Shown: positions 38,989 through 48,413 of the stretch, in pieces
Position numbering within the stretch: the stretch's first letter is position 1
How the letters are laid out: each line of letters begins with the position of its first letter
NCBI GenBank assembly: GCA_022827025.1
Contig: JAJDTT010000037.1
Coordinates: 1 to 64,000 of the forward strand
Source: Acidobacteriota bacterium
GTDB taxonomy: Bacteria; Acidobacteriota; UBA6911; RPQK01; JAJDTT01
Direction of reading: 5' to 3'
DNA: 64,000 bases
Program-made: the position numbers and the translations under genes
Notes under the pieces: model-generated
Told to the model about the DNA's origin: nothing
Seen by the model: only the letters and a program-made list of their open reading frames with translations
The model's database searches: none

Positions 38989-40923
38989 ATGATCGAGTAC
39001 TTCTGGCTGGCCCTGGTCCCACCCCTCGCCGGATTCCTGTTCAACGGCCTGGCGGGAAAGCGGCTTCCGGCTCGCATCGTTTCCGGCGCCGGCTGCGCGG
39101 CCATCGGAGCCAGCTTCCTGTTTCTGCTGGCCGTCTTTGCCGAGTTCATCCGGCTGCCGGCATCGGAGCAGCAGATCGTCCACCGCCTCTTTACCTGGAT
39201 TCAGGCGGGGACCTTTACCGCCGAGTGCAGCTTCCTGCTGGACCCTCTCTCCATGATCATGCTCCTGGTCATTACGGGGGTCGGATTTCTGATTCACGTC
39301 TACTCCACCGCCTACATGAAGGGCGAGTCGGGTCTGTACCGCTATTTCGCCTATCTCAATCTCTTCATCTTCATGATGTCCCTGCTGGTGATGGCGGGGA
39401 ACTACCTGTTGCTGTTCGTGGGGTGGGAAGGAGTGGGCCTCTGCTCCTATCTCCTGATCGGCTACTACATCGAACGGAGGAGCGCCGGCGACGCGGCCAA
39501 GAAGGCCTTCGTGGTGAATCGGGTGGGGGACGCCTGTTTTCTCCTGGGCGTCTTTCTCATCTTCAAGACCTTCGGGACCCTGGAGTTCGGATCCCTCTTC
39601 GAAACCGTGAGCCGGACCCATCCCCAGCCCGAGGGCGGCTTCACCGTGCTGGCGGCCATCACCCTGCTCCTGTTCCTGGGAGCGACGGGCAAGAGCGCCC
39701 AGATCCCGCTGCAGGTCTGGCTGCCGGACGCCATGGAGGGTCCCACTCCGGTGAGCGCCCTGATCCACGCCGCCACCATGGTGACCGCCGGCGTCTACCT
39801 GGTGGTGCGTTCGGCCGCGCTCTACAGCCGGGCTCCCGACGTGCTCCTGCTGGTGGCCGTCGTCGGAGTCTTGACGGCCCTTCTGGCGGCCCTGACGGCG
39901 CTGGTCCAGCGGGACATCAAGAAGGTCCTGGCCTACTCCACCATCAGCCAACTGGGCTACATGTTCATGGCGCTGGGGGTGGGCGCCTTCAGCACCGGGA
40001 TCTTTCACCTGTTCACCCACGCCTTCTTCAAGGCCCTGCTCTTCCTGGGGGCGGGCAGCGTCCTGCTGCGGCTCCACCACGAACTGGACCTGTTCCGGAT
40101 GGGGGGGCTGAAGAACTCACTGAGAGTGACCTGTTGGACCATGTGGGTGGGAACCGCGGCCCTGGCCGGGATCGTCCCCCTTTCCGGGTTCTTCTCCAAA
40201 GACGAGATCCTGTGGAGAGCGCTCGACAGTCCCCTGGGGCATCCGGTCTTCTGGGTGGCGGGCCTGGTGGTGGCCGGCCTCACCGCCTTCTACATGTGCC
40301 GGCTCATGTTCCTGGCTTTCTACGGTTCGCCCGCCCACGGGCACGGAGAATCGGGCTCGGAAGCCGGAACCGCCGTCACGGCGCCCCTGACCCTGCTGGC
40401 CGGGGCGGCGGCGGTCGCCGGACTCATCGGTCTGCCGGCCTACCTGGGCGACCATCGCCTGGACCGCTTCCTGGAGCCCGTGTTCCGGTACTCCTACGAC
40501 CACGGCGTCTCGGCCAGCCACGCCTCCCACAGCCTGGAATTGCTGGCGGCTGGCGCGGCCCTGGCCATCAGCCTGTTGGGCGGCGCCCTGGCCTACCGGC
40601 TATACGCCCGGGACCGGTCACTCCCCCGGCGGCTGGCCGACCGGTTCCCGGCGATCCACGGAACGCTCCAGCGGCAGTTCCGGATCGACGAGGCCTATTC
40701 CCTCTTCGTGGTCGGCGGTCTCAAGGCGCTGTCCCGGCGGGTGCTGTGGAGAGTCGTCGACGTGGGTGTCGTGGACGGGGCGGTCAACGGCACCGCCTCC
40801 CTGTTTCGGCGATGGAGCGGCGTGGCGGCGCGGATGCAGAGCGGGAACACCCGCACCTACGCGGCGTGGATCGTGACCGGGGCCGCACTGGTTTTCCTGT
40901 ATCTCCTTAGCGTGATCGGTTGA
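38989..40923 (+). CDS. nuoL: NADH-quinone oxidoreductase subunit L
   Basis: A 644-residue antiporter-like proton-pumping subunit with the long C-terminal lateral helix. Key residues are visible: the glutamate in LFVGWEGVGLCSYLLIGYY, the lysine in GATGKSAQIPLQVWLPDAME, and histidines in PVSALIHAATMVTAGVYLVV. MFLAFYGSPAHGHGESG is the usual histidine-bearing loop. The start is ATG 38989, two bases after the nuoK stop. Its stop overlaps the nuoM start. Confidence 0.95.
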   Translation: MIEYFWLALVPPLAGFLFNGLAGKRLPARIVSGAGCAAIGASFLFLLAVFAEFIRLPASEQQIVHRLFTWIQAGTFTAECSFLLDPLSMIMLLVITGVGFLIHVYSTAYMKGESGLYRYFAYLNLFIFMMSLLVMAGNYLLLFVGWEGVGLCSYLLIGYYIERRSAGDAAKKAFVVNRVGDACFLLGVFLIFKTFGTLEFGSLFETVSRTHPQPEGGFTVLAAITLLLFLGATGKSAQIPLQVWLPDAMEGPTPVSALIHAATMVTAGVYLVVRSAALYSRAPDVLLLVAVVGVLTALLAALTALVQRDIKKVLAYSTISQLGYMFMALGVGAFSTGIFHLFTHAFFKALLFLGAGSVLLRLHHELDLFRMGGLKNSLRVTCWTMWVGTAALAGIVPLSGFFSKDEILWRALDSPLGHPVFWVAGLVVAGLTAFYMCRLMFLAFYGSPAHGHGESGSEAGTAVTAPLTLLAGAAAVAGLIGLPAYLGDHRLDRFLEPVFRYSYDHGVSASHASHSLELLAAGAALAISLLGGALAYRLYARDRSLPRRLADRFPAIHGTLQRQFRIDEAYSLFVVGGLKALSRRVLWRVVDVGVVDGAVNGTASLFRRWSGVAARMQSGNTRTYAAWIVTGAALVFLYLLSVIG

Positions 40924-42455
40924 TGCCCGTGGCTGCTTATCCTCTGAGCCTGTTGCTGTTGATTCCGGCGATCGGAGCCGCCGTGGTCTGCCTGCTCCCG
41001 TCCGGACGGGACCGGCTCCTGAAATGGGCCGCTCTCATCGCTTCCCTGGCGACGTTTCTCTGGTCGGCCGTGCTCTTCAGGAATTTCGACAACCAGTCCG
41101 GTTCCTTCCAGATGGTGGAGCAGGCCGACTGGTTCCGCGCCGCCGGTTTCCAGGTCCAGTACATCCTGGGCCTGGACGGCATCAGCCTGCTCCTGGTGCT
41201 CCTGACCACGGTCCTGATTCCCCTGGCGCTGCTGTCGAGCTGGAATGTCAAGGACAAGCTCAAGCTCTACCTGGCCTCCATCCTGCTGCTGGAAGTGGGG
41301 ATTCTGGGCGTCTTCCTGGCTCTGGACCTGATCCTCTTCTATGTCTTCTGGGAGGTCTCCCTGATTCCCATGTATTTCCTGATCGGAATCTGGGGGTCGC
41401 GACGGCGCATCTACGCGGCGGTGAAATTCTTCATCTACACCATGGCCGGTTCGCTGCTGATGTTGGCGGGAATCGTCATCCTCTACTTCCTGCTGGGAAC
41501 CGGCAACTTCGATCTGGTGGAGATGATCGGAGTCCTGAGAGGTGGCGAGCCGGCTCTCTCCCCCGGCATGGAATACGCCCTCTTCGCCATGTTCTTCCTG
41601 GCGTTCGCCGTCAAGGTGCCCGTCTTTCCGCTGCACACCTGGTTGCCGGACGCCCACACGGAAGCCCCCACGGCCGCTTCCGTGATCCTGGCCGGCGTCC
41701 TGCTCAAGATGGGGGCCTACGGGCTCCTGCGCTTCTGCCTTCCCCTCTTTCCCTGGGCGTCGGCCCAGTTGGCGCCGGCGATCTGCATCCTGGCGCTGAT
41801 CGGAATCATCTACGGCGCCCTGGTGGCCATGGTGCAGCCCGACCTGAAGCGGCTCGTGGCCTATTCGTCCGTCAGCCACCTGGGATTCGTGGTGTTGGGA
41901 ATCTTCTCCTTCAGCTTTCAGTCCATGGAGGGAGCCGCCTACCAGATGGTCAATCACGGAGTCTCCACCGGAGCCCTGTTCCTCCTGGTGGGCATCCTCT
42001 ACGATCGCCGCCACACCCGCCGGATCGACGAGTTCGGGGGGCTGGCCCATTCCATGCCGCGCTACTCGGCCTGCTTCTTCGTCGTGCTGCTGGGAAGCAT
42101 CGGCCTGCCCGGCCTCGGCGGGTTCGTAGGCGAGTTCCTCATTCTCCAGGGGACCTTTCTCACCAGTGTCCCGGCCGCCGCGGTTGCGGTCTGCGGGGTG
42201 GTCCTGTCGGCAGCGTACATGCTCTGGATGTACCAGCGGGTCTTCCTGGGACGAGTCGAAAAGGAAGCGAACCGCCGGCTCCCGGACCTGAGCTTCCGGG
42301 AGGGGGCGATGTTGATTCCGGCCATCGCGCTTTCGCTCTGGATGGGGATCGGCTCCGGCACCTTTCTGAGAACCATGGACAGCAGCATTCAACTGCTGGT
42401 GGACCGTTTGGACCAGGTTCAGAACGTTCAGGTCGTTCAAAACGATGGATCTTAA
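40923..42455 (+). CDS. nuoM: NADH-quinone oxidoreductase subunit M
   Basis: A 510-residue antiporter-like subunit. The conserved glutamate is in LFYVFWEVSLIPMYFLIGIW, and the lysine/histidine path in FAVKVPVFPLHTWLPDAHTE (APTAAS). The start overlaps the nuoL stop (TGATG), and the end overlaps nuoN by 11 bases. Full length, no lesion. Confidence 0.95.
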   Translation: MPVAAYPLSLLLLIPAIGAAVVCLLPSGRDRLLKWAALIASLATFLWSAVLFRNFDNQSGSFQMVEQADWFRAAGFQVQYILGLDGISLLLVLLTTVLIPLALLSSWNVKDKLKLYLASILLLEVGILGVFLALDLILFYVFWEVSLIPMYFLIGIWGSRRRIYAAVKFFIYTMAGSLLMLAGIVILYFLLGTGNFDLVEMIGVLRGGEPALSPGMEYALFAMFFLAFAVKVPVFPLHTWLPDAHTEAPTAASVILAGVLLKMGAYGLLRFCLPLFPWASAQLAPAICILALIGIIYGALVAMVQPDLKRLVAYSSVSHLGFVVLGIFSFSFQSMEGAAYQMVNHGVSTGALFLLVGILYDRRHTRRIDEFGGLAHSMPRYSACFFVVLLGSIGLPGLGGFVGEFLILQGTFLTSVPAAAVAVCGVVLSAAYMLWMYQRVFLGRVEKEANRRLPDLSFREGAMLIPAIALSLWMGIGSGTFLRTMDSSIQLLVDRLDQVQNVQVVQNDGS

Positions 42456-43875
42456 CTACGCTGCCCTGCTCCCGGAGATCCTTCTGGCCGTGGCCGGCAT
42501 TCTGCTCATGTTGGCCATCCCGGTCCTGCCGTCCCGCCAACAGGTTCGGCTTGGATACGCCGCCTCGCTGGCCCTGGCCGCAGCGTTGGTCACCGCTCTG
42601 CTCCAATGGGGCGACCATGGCCCCGCCTTCTTCGGCATGGTGTCCATGGACGCTTTGGGCGGAGCCGCCAGGATCCTGTTCCTGGTCTCCAGCGCAGCCG
42701 TTGCCCTGATTTCGGTCTCCTACCTGAAGCGGGAACGGTTGCGGCACGGCGAATATTTCCCTCTCCTGCTGATGGCCACGGTGGGAATGTCGCTCATGGC
42801 CGTGAGCGCCGACCTCATCATGACCTTCCTGGGACTGGAGATTCTTTCCATCTCCAGCTACGTCCTGGCCGGCTACCGGCGGGGAGACCCCAGATCGAAC
42901 GAGTCGGCCCTCAAGTACTTCCTCCTGGGCGCTTTCTCCACGGCCTTCATGCTCTACGGGATCGCCCTCCTGTACGGAGCGGCGGGTTCGACCAAGTATG
43001 CGGGGATCGCCGAGGCGGCGACTCAGGGACAGGCGGAAACCGCCACCTTCCTGTTGGGCCTTGGACTGCTTCTCGTGGGATTCGGCTTCAAGGCGGCCCT
43101 GGCGCCATTGCACGTCTGGACTCCGGACGTCTACCAGGGGGCTCCCGTCCCCATCACCGCCCACTTGGCGGTGGGCTCCAAGGCGGCGGTCCTGATCACG
43201 CTGCTGCGCCTCCTTCACCAGGTGTTCCCAGCGAGCGCCGACCAATGGCAGACCCTGCTCTGGATCGCCAGCGCCGCGACCATGATCATCGGCAACGTGG
43301 CGGCGCTGACCCAGACCGACGTCAAGCGCCTCCTGGCCTATTCCTCCATCGCCCACGCCGGATACATCCTGCTCGGCGTCATCGCCAACAGCCCGCGAGG
43401 CGCCCAGGGGGTTCTCTTCTATCTGGCGGCGTACTCGCTGATGACGCTGGGAGCGTTCGCCGTGGTGCAGGTCTTTGCGCGCCGGGAAGAGCGGTTCACC
43501 AAGCTGGAGGACTTCCGGGGAATCGGCTACCGCCATCCGCTCCTGAGCGTCTCCCTGACCATCTTTCTCCTCTCCCTGATCGGGATTCCGCCGACAGCGG
43601 GATTCTACGGAAAGCTTTTCCTCTTCTCGGCCGCCGTCGAAGCGGACCTGGTCGCCCTGGTGATTCTGGCGGTGCTGGCTTCGGCCGTGGGTCTCTACTA
43701 CTACCTCCAGCTCATCGTCCTGATGTTCATGAAGGAGGCGGCCTCGCCGCCGGAGCCCGTTCCCGTACCTCTGGCGGCACGAATCGTGATACTACTAATG
43801 GCCGCCGGCACCCTCTACCTGGGGGTCTACCCGGCGCAGGTTCTCTCGATTGCCGGGGAGGCGGCAGGACTGTGA
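42445..43875 (+). CDS. nuoN: NADH-quinone oxidoreductase subunit N
   Basis: A 476-residue antiporter-like subunit. Family motifs: FLGLEILSISSYVLAGYRRG, GFGFKAALAPLHVWTPDVYQ (GAPVP), LTQTDVKRLLAYSSIAHAGY and LIGIPPTAGFYGKLFLF. It is the last nuo gene; its TGA overlaps the GTG of the greA-like gene, so the transcription factor gene is translated from the same message. Confidence 0.95.
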   Translation: MDLNYAALLPEILLAVAGILLMLAIPVLPSRQQVRLGYAASLALAAALVTALLQWGDHGPAFFGMVSMDALGGAARILFLVSSAAVALISVSYLKRERLRHGEYFPLLLMATVGMSLMAVSADLIMTFLGLEILSISSYVLAGYRRGDPRSNESALKYFLLGAFSTAFMLYGIALLYGAAGSTKYAGIAEAATQGQAETATFLLGLGLLLVGFGFKAALAPLHVWTPDVYQGAPVPITAHLAVGSKAAVLITLLRLLHQVFPASADQWQTLLWIASAATMIIGNVAALTQTDVKRLLAYSSIAHAGYILLGVIANSPRGAQGVLFYLAAYSLMTLGAFAVVQVFARREERFTKLEDFRGIGYRHPLLSVSLTIFLLSLIGIPPTAGFYGKLFLFSAAVEADLVALVILAVLASAVGLYYYLQLIVLMFMKEAASPPEPVPVPLAARIVILLMAAGTLYLGVYPAQVLSIAGEAAGL

Positions 43876-44336
43876 AGCAGGCCAAGGCGAAGCTGGAAAA
43901 AGAGATCCGAAAGCTGGAGCGTGAGTTGCGGGAGGAGCTTCCCGCGGCGCTCAAGAAAGCGTTGCAACTGGGCGACCTCCGGGAGAACGCCGAGTACCAG
44001 ACCGCCAAGGAGCGGCAATCCTACGTCCAGGCCCAGCTCGCCAACCTGCAGCAGCGGCTGGCCAACCTCTCCCTCATCAACCTGAGCAAGATCCCCACCG
44101 ACCGCGTCTCCTACGGCTCCACCGTGGTCCTGTTCGACCTGGACACCGAGGCCGAGGTGACCTACCGGCTGGTCACCAGCGAGGAGTCGGACGTCAAGGC
44201 CGGGTTGATCTCCACCACCTCTCCCATCGGGCGCAGCCTGATGAGCCGGGAAGAAGGGGACGAGGTGCAGATCCGGACCCCCGGCGGGAACAAGCACTAC
44301 GAGATCGTCGAGCTGACCACCATCCACGACGAGTAG
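43872..44336 (+). CDS. greA: GreA/GreB-type transcript cleavage factor
   Basis: A 154-residue Gre factor that enters the RNA polymerase secondary channel and rescues backtracked complexes. The N-terminal coiled coil carries the acidic tip GDLRENAEYQTAKERQ (known form: GDLSENAEYHAAKE). The C-terminal FKBP-like domain has VSYGSTVVLFDLDTEAEVTY and ISTTSPIGRSLMSREEGDEV. GTG 43872 is the start. The N-terminus is a few residues shorter than usual. Location at the end of a nuo operon is unusual. Confidence 0.9.
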   Translation: MKQAKAKLEKEIRKLERELREELPAALKKALQLGDLRENAEYQTAKERQSYVQAQLANLQQRLANLSLINLSKIPTDRVSYGSTVVLFDLDTEAEVTYRLVTSEESDVKAGLISTTSPIGRSLMSREEGDEVQIRTPGGNKHYEIVELTTIHDE

Positions 44337-44389
44337 TTCCGGGAAAGCGGCATGCTCAGTTGTTGTGCCGTACCCGATCGACCGGTGCC

Positions 44390-45988
44390 TCAGCCCCACC
44401 TGACCCGTTCGTGGATCGCCGTCACCGCGGCCTGGGCCGCCAGGGCGGCCCCTTCCTGCCAGCCGGGCAAGGCGCTCAATTGATCGCCGGCGAAAAAGAC
44501 CCTTCCATCAGGCTGCCGGAGTCTTGCCGGCGGCTCGTAGCTCTCCGGCCAGCCCCCCCGCTGGAACGGGACCTTGGCCCAGGCGCGGCTAACGCCCGAT
44601 TCCATCTCGTCGCCATAGCCCGGGTGGATAAGCTCGCCCTCGGCGACGGCGGCCTGCAAGCGTTCGGACGGTGTCATTTCCGAGTAGCGCAGCCCGGGCT
44701 CGGGATCCCAGATATAGGCTCCGAGGACGATCCGCTTTTCACGAATATAGCCGTAGGCCGGATACCAGATCTGCGTGATGTCCTGGTCGGTCCAGGAAAT
44801 GCCGCCATAGATGGCGTGGTCCTCCTCCCAGAAACGCCGCTGAGCCTGGAAACCGATCTTGACCGCGCTGGTGAACTCGATCGAATCGATCGCTCTTTGC
44901 GTCCTCGACGAGAAATCGTTGGGGATGTCCCGAAGGACCGGAGCCGGTATGGTGCAGATTGCGAAGTCCGCATCCAAGGCTCGTACATGGCCGCTGTGGG
45001 TCCCATATAAGGGAGGAACGCTGCCGGGCGTTTCCTGGCTGCCGATCGGGGTCCGATACACGATACGAACGCCATCAGGCGTTTTTCGAATCTCCTCGAC
45101 GACGGCCCGATACGCGATGAGAGACTCCACCCGCTCTTTGAAGGCAGCCACAATGGCGTCCATCCCGCCGACAGGTTGCAGCAAGGTGGGGTTCTGGTCG
45201 AGGAATTGGCTGAAATGGAGCTTGTATCTCCAGAAGTCCGACCTGAGCAATTGACTCAGATCGAGGGGATCGTTCACCGCCCCCGGCGACAGACCGGCAT
45301 GGACCTGCGACCCCCAATACCCTCCGCGACTCGATCCCACGTAGAGGTCATCCGGGTCCAGATCGCCATAGCTCCGGAGCAGGTCAAGGATCATTTCCTT
45401 GTCCTCGCCCGTCAGTTCACTGTCCAGGGCGTTGCGATTCACCGCCTTGGCCAGGAGTTCGGCAATATATCCGCGGGTATCCGTTATCACCTGCCGGGCC
45501 ACGACCGGCCCGTCGAAGCCATCCCGGTTGTGGAAAAAAGCCGCCCGGTTGTCGTTGGTGAAGACTTCGAGGTCGACTCCAAAATCCCGGCAATAGCCGA
45601 GTATGGTCGTGTGGTGGTAGGGGATGCGCGCCGGACCGAGGTTCGCGTAGAGATGGTCTTCGGCGTCGAAGTCCACCCATTGCCGACTGTCCTCCTCATC
45701 GATCACGTCTCCGCTGCGGGCCGTGAGGTTACGCCCGCCGGCGCGGCCGGTGGCTTCCAGAATCGTGCAGTCGTAACCCGCCTTCGACAATTCGTAGGCA
45801 GCGACCAGGCCGGAGACACCGGCCCCCAGGATGACGACACTTGTCCCTTCTCCCAACGCCGGGGACAACTCGAACGGTCCCGGCCGAGCCGTAGCGGGAC
45901 TCGCCATGCCCAGCGCGTTCATGCTCCGGTACATGGCGGCAACCCCGGAGACGGCGCCGACGGATTGCAGGAATTGGCGTTTGGTCAT
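44390..45988 (-). CDS. Flavin-containing monoamine-oxidase-family protein
   Basis: A 532-residue FAD amine oxidase. An N-terminal signal-like stretch (MTKRQFLQSVGAVSGVAAMY) has KR instead of RR, so Tat export is possible but weaker. FAD-binding: SVVILGAGVSGLVAAYELSK, then ILEATGRAGGRNLT. The C-terminal flavin site is VFFAGDQLSALPGWQEGAAL. ATG 45988 has an AAGGGA site. Substrates could be amines or amino acids; L-amino-acid-oxidase-like members look similar. It lies about 200 bases downstream of the polyketide synthase/methyltransferase pair on the same strand, so it could act on the same product, though it may have its own promoter. Confidence 0.85.
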   Translation of the reverse strand: MTKRQFLQSVGAVSGVAAMYRSMNALGMASPATARPGPFELSPALGEGTSVVILGAGVSGLVAAYELSKAGYDCTILEATGRAGGRNLTARSGDVIDEEDSRQWVDFDAEDHLYANLGPARIPYHHTTILGYCRDFGVDLEVFTNDNRAAFFHNRDGFDGPVVARQVITDTRGYIAELLAKAVNRNALDSELTGEDKEMILDLLRSYGDLDPDDLYVGSSRGGYWGSQVHAGLSPGAVNDPLDLSQLLRSDFWRYKLHFSQFLDQNPTLLQPVGGMDAIVAAFKERVESLIAYRAVVEEIRKTPDGVRIVYRTPIGSQETPGSVPPLYGTHSGHVRALDADFAICTIPAPVLRDIPNDFSSRTQRAIDSIEFTSAVKIGFQAQRRFWEEDHAIYGGISWTDQDITQIWYPAYGYIREKRIVLGAYIWDPEPGLRYSEMTPSERLQAAVAEGELIHPGYGDEMESGVSRAWAKVPFQRGGWPESYEPPARLRQPDGRVFFAGDQLSALPGWQEGAALAAQAAVTAIHERVRWG

Positions 45989-46195
45989 TTTCCCTTGCAA
46001 GGTTTCACCTCCGTCGAGTCTCTGAGAAACGAGGGACCGCCCACCACAGTCCGGGTCGTTGGGGAAGTTTGATAAGAAAACATTTCAATCCGTGAACTAT
46101 ACCGATTTCACCTTGCATTCGGCACCCCGCAGAGAGATTCGGTCCAATCCGGCGGCGGGGTCGGGTTCGTGACTGATCCTCTTGGATTCAAGGAG

Positions 46196-46747
46196 CTATC
46201 TTCTCTCCATGGCTGCAACTTCGGTCTGGACCTCGCCGTAGACCTCCGCCAGAGCCTGATTCTCGATCCGGATGCGCGTGCGTAGCGCCAGAAGGTTCAG
46301 CACGGATGCGACCAATGCCAGCGGCCACGCGCCGAACATGAGCGGCACCACCGCGATCTCGCCGCAGACGATCAGGTAGTTCGGGTGGTCCAGGTACCGG
46401 TACGGCCCGGTCCGGATGCGTTTGGCGCCGGGCACGACCATGATGCGAGTCGTCCAACGCGAACCCAGGGTCGCGATGACCCACACCCGTCCGCACTCCA
46501 GCAAGACGAAGACAGCGAGCAGCGGGACCGACACCGGCGTCTTCGGATCGATGGTGACAAGAAGCGCCACCAACCAGCCGGCGTGCAGGGCGACAAGCGC
46601 GGGATAGTGACGCCATCCGAACTCGACCGCCCCCTTGGCCGCCAGCACCCGGTGGTTCCGCTGTGCGAGGACCAATTCGACGAGCCGCTGTAACACGAGA
46701 ACCCCGACGACCAGGTACAGCGGACTCACGAGAAACGAGGTGCGCAT
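46196..46747 (-). CDS. Isoprenylcysteine-carboxyl-methyltransferase-like membrane methyltransferase (BpsB-like)
   Basis: A 183-residue protein with about four or five membrane segments and the ICMT-family SAM-binding signature RIRTGPYRYLDHPNYLIVCG. Its start overlaps the stop of the type III polyketide synthase gene as TGATG. In Bacillus subtilis the same arrangement (bpsA-bpsB, formerly ypbQ for the methyltransferase) makes alkylpyrone methyl ethers, the methyltransferase acting on the pyrone hydroxyl. The same role is inferred here from the strict coupling. Confidence 0.82.
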   Translation of the reverse strand: MRTSFLVSPLYLVVGVLVLQRLVELVLAQRNHRVLAAKGAVEFGWRHYPALVALHAGWLVALLVTIDPKTPVSVPLLAVFVLLECGRVWVIATLGSRWTTRIMVVPGAKRIRTGPYRYLDHPNYLIVCGEIAVVPLMFGAWPLALVASVLNLLALRTRIRIENQALAEVYGEVQTEVAAMERR

Positions 46748-47802
46748 CACATCGACTGCAACAGCAGGAATCCGGCCGAAAAACCGGGGCCCAGGCTGGT
46801 CAACAAGTGACGATCCGCCGTGCCGTCCCGGAGGATGCGTTCGAGCACGAACAGCACGGTGGCGGCCGACATGTTGCCATAGTCGCGCAAGATCGACCGT
46901 GACTGCTCCAAACCCCCGGCCGGGAGGCCGAACACTTCTTCGAGGGCGTCGAGCACCTTGGCGCCGCCGGGATGACAGACGAAGCTGTCGATATCTCGAA
47001 GGCGCAAACCCTGGGAGGAGAGGAATTCCTCCGTTGCCTGCCGCATGTTGGAACGCACGAGGTCGGGAATGCTGCGCGAGAACACGACTCCGAACCCGTC
47101 ATCGGCCACGTCCCAGCCCATGATATCGAGCGAATCGGGCCACGTGTATTCACCCCACGACGCGATGGCCGGGCCCGGTCCGTCATCGGTCAGCAACAGC
47201 GCGGAGGCGCCGTCACGGAACAGCGCCGTGGCGACGAGGTTGCGCGCGGATCGATCGCGGCTACGGAAGGTGAGCGTACAGAGCTCCACGACCAGGAACA
47301 GAACACGGCTGCCCGGAGCAGCGCGCGCGCATGCGGCGGCGCGGGCCAGCCCCAGCACGCCTCCCGCGCACCCCAGGCCGAAGATCGGCAGTCTCTGCAC
47401 GTCCCGGCGAAACGGCAATTCGGTCATGAGCCTGGCATCCAGGCTGGGCGTGGCGATGCCGGTCGTCGAGACGGTGACGATGAGGTCGATGTCGCCCGGG
47501 TCGGTGCCGCCGTCGGACAGGCAGCCGATGGCCGCCTCTTTCAGCAGCGCCACCGCGTGTTCGAGGAAGAGGCGGTTCTTCTCCTCGAAGCCGTGTCCGT
47601 CCTCCGCGTACCAGCTCTTGGGCAGGCAGCAATACCCCTCTCCGATCGCCGCGTTGTCGTAGACATCCAGCAGGCGGTCCAGACCCGCGACATCGCCGGC
47701 AAAGAACCTGGCGCCGAAATCCCTGACCTCGTCCTGGGTGATCCGGTGGGACGGAACCGCCGTTGCGATGGAACTGATCCGCGGACCCGGTTCTGCCGTC
47801 AC
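46747..47802 (-). CDS. Type III polyketide synthase (alkylpyrone synthase-like)
   Basis: A 351-residue chalcone-synthase-superfamily homodimeric enzyme that extends a fatty acyl-CoA with malonyl-CoA. The Cys-His-Asn triad is clear: C145 (FGLGCAGGVLGLARA), H277 (FVCHPGGAKVL) and N310 (DYGNMSAATV). GIATPSLDARLM and LGPGFSAGFLLLQ are also typical. It is coupled by TGATG to an ICMT-like methyltransferase, as in bpsA-bpsB. The likely products are alkylpyrones or alkylresorcinols, membrane-active phenolic lipids. The starter unit cannot be read from sequence. Confidence 0.92.
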   Translation of the reverse strand: MTAEPGPRISSIATAVPSHRITQDEVRDFGARFFAGDVAGLDRLLDVYDNAAIGEGYCCLPKSWYAEDGHGFEEKNRLFLEHAVALLKEAAIGCLSDGGTDPGDIDLIVTVSTTGIATPSLDARLMTELPFRRDVQRLPIFGLGCAGGVLGLARAAACARAAPGSRVLFLVVELCTLTFRSRDRSARNLVATALFRDGASALLLTDDGPGPAIASWGEYTWPDSLDIMGWDVADDGFGVVFSRSIPDLVRSNMRQATEEFLSSQGLRLRDIDSFVCHPGGAKVLDALEEVFGLPAGGLEQSRSILRDYGNMSAATVLFVLERILRDGTADRHLLTSLGPGFSAGFLLLQSM

Positions 47803-47987
47803 CGGTAACCCTCCTCTCGTTCGGTTCTCATCGGGAAAATCCGCAAGTCATTGGAGGTCAAACCACCACTCACCAGCACGTTGCCCGATCACGAACCGCA
47901 CAAGAGCTGGTTGCCGTTTCCATGAGCCTCGATCGCACCCCTGGGTATTGAATCCACCTTATGGGTTGGGGACGGGCAGCATGTCGC

Positions 47988-48413
47988 TCACAGACGTTCG
48001 GTTTTCAGGTTCTTGAATCGATCGAAATCGCGATCCTCGGTGACTAGCCGAAAGATGCCCCACTCGCGGCAAAGAGCGACGATCTGAGCGTCGAATACAA
48101 GATTGCCAATTGCGTTTGACTCGCGTATCGCCTCCGAGAAGAGTACGGGATACTCAGGACCGGGGCAAAGCACGACTGCGCTCGGTGAGGCAAGCACCCT
48201 TGCCAAGGCTTCACATGCTTCTTCGGCCGTGTAGGGTGGATCGAATACTTTGGGGTGAGTGATGATGCGGACGAACTCTCCGAGACAGAAAACAGGGATT
48301 CCCCATGGGGAAGGAGCCTCCGCAAGCGCAACGACGCGGGCGTGTGCGAGCCGGTGCTTAGGTGAGTCCGGCCGGTGCGCGTGGACGAGAATGTTCGTGT
48401 CAATCGCGATCAA
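47988..48413 (-). CDS. PIN-domain toxin (VapC-like)
   Basis: A 141-residue PIN-domain RNase. Acidic residues: D5 (MIAIDTNILVHAHR), the glutamate in FCLGEFVRI, D108-region aspartate in NLVFDAQIVALC, and the aspartates in VTEDRDFDRF. The start is TTG 48413, overlapping the antitoxin stop (TTGA), so it is coupled. Full length. Confidence 0.85.
   Translation of the reverse strand: MIAIDTNILVHAHRPDSPKHRLAHARVVALAEAPSPWGIPVFCLGEFVRIITHPKVFDPPYTAEEACEALARVLASPSAVVLCPGPEYPVLFSEAIRESNAIGNLVFDAQIVALCREWGIFRLVTEDRDFDRFKNLKTERL

Noticed and set aside
38827-42440. Very long minus-strand frames (417 and 527 codons) opposite nuoL and nuoM
   Set aside because: Their sequences are low-complexity Q/H/G/R-rich shadows of membrane proteins, not real genes.
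45989-46195. Promoter or terminator between the amine oxidase and the methyltransferase
   Set aside because: An AT-richer patch is visible near 46070-46110, but I could not identify a convincing -35/-10 pair or hairpin.
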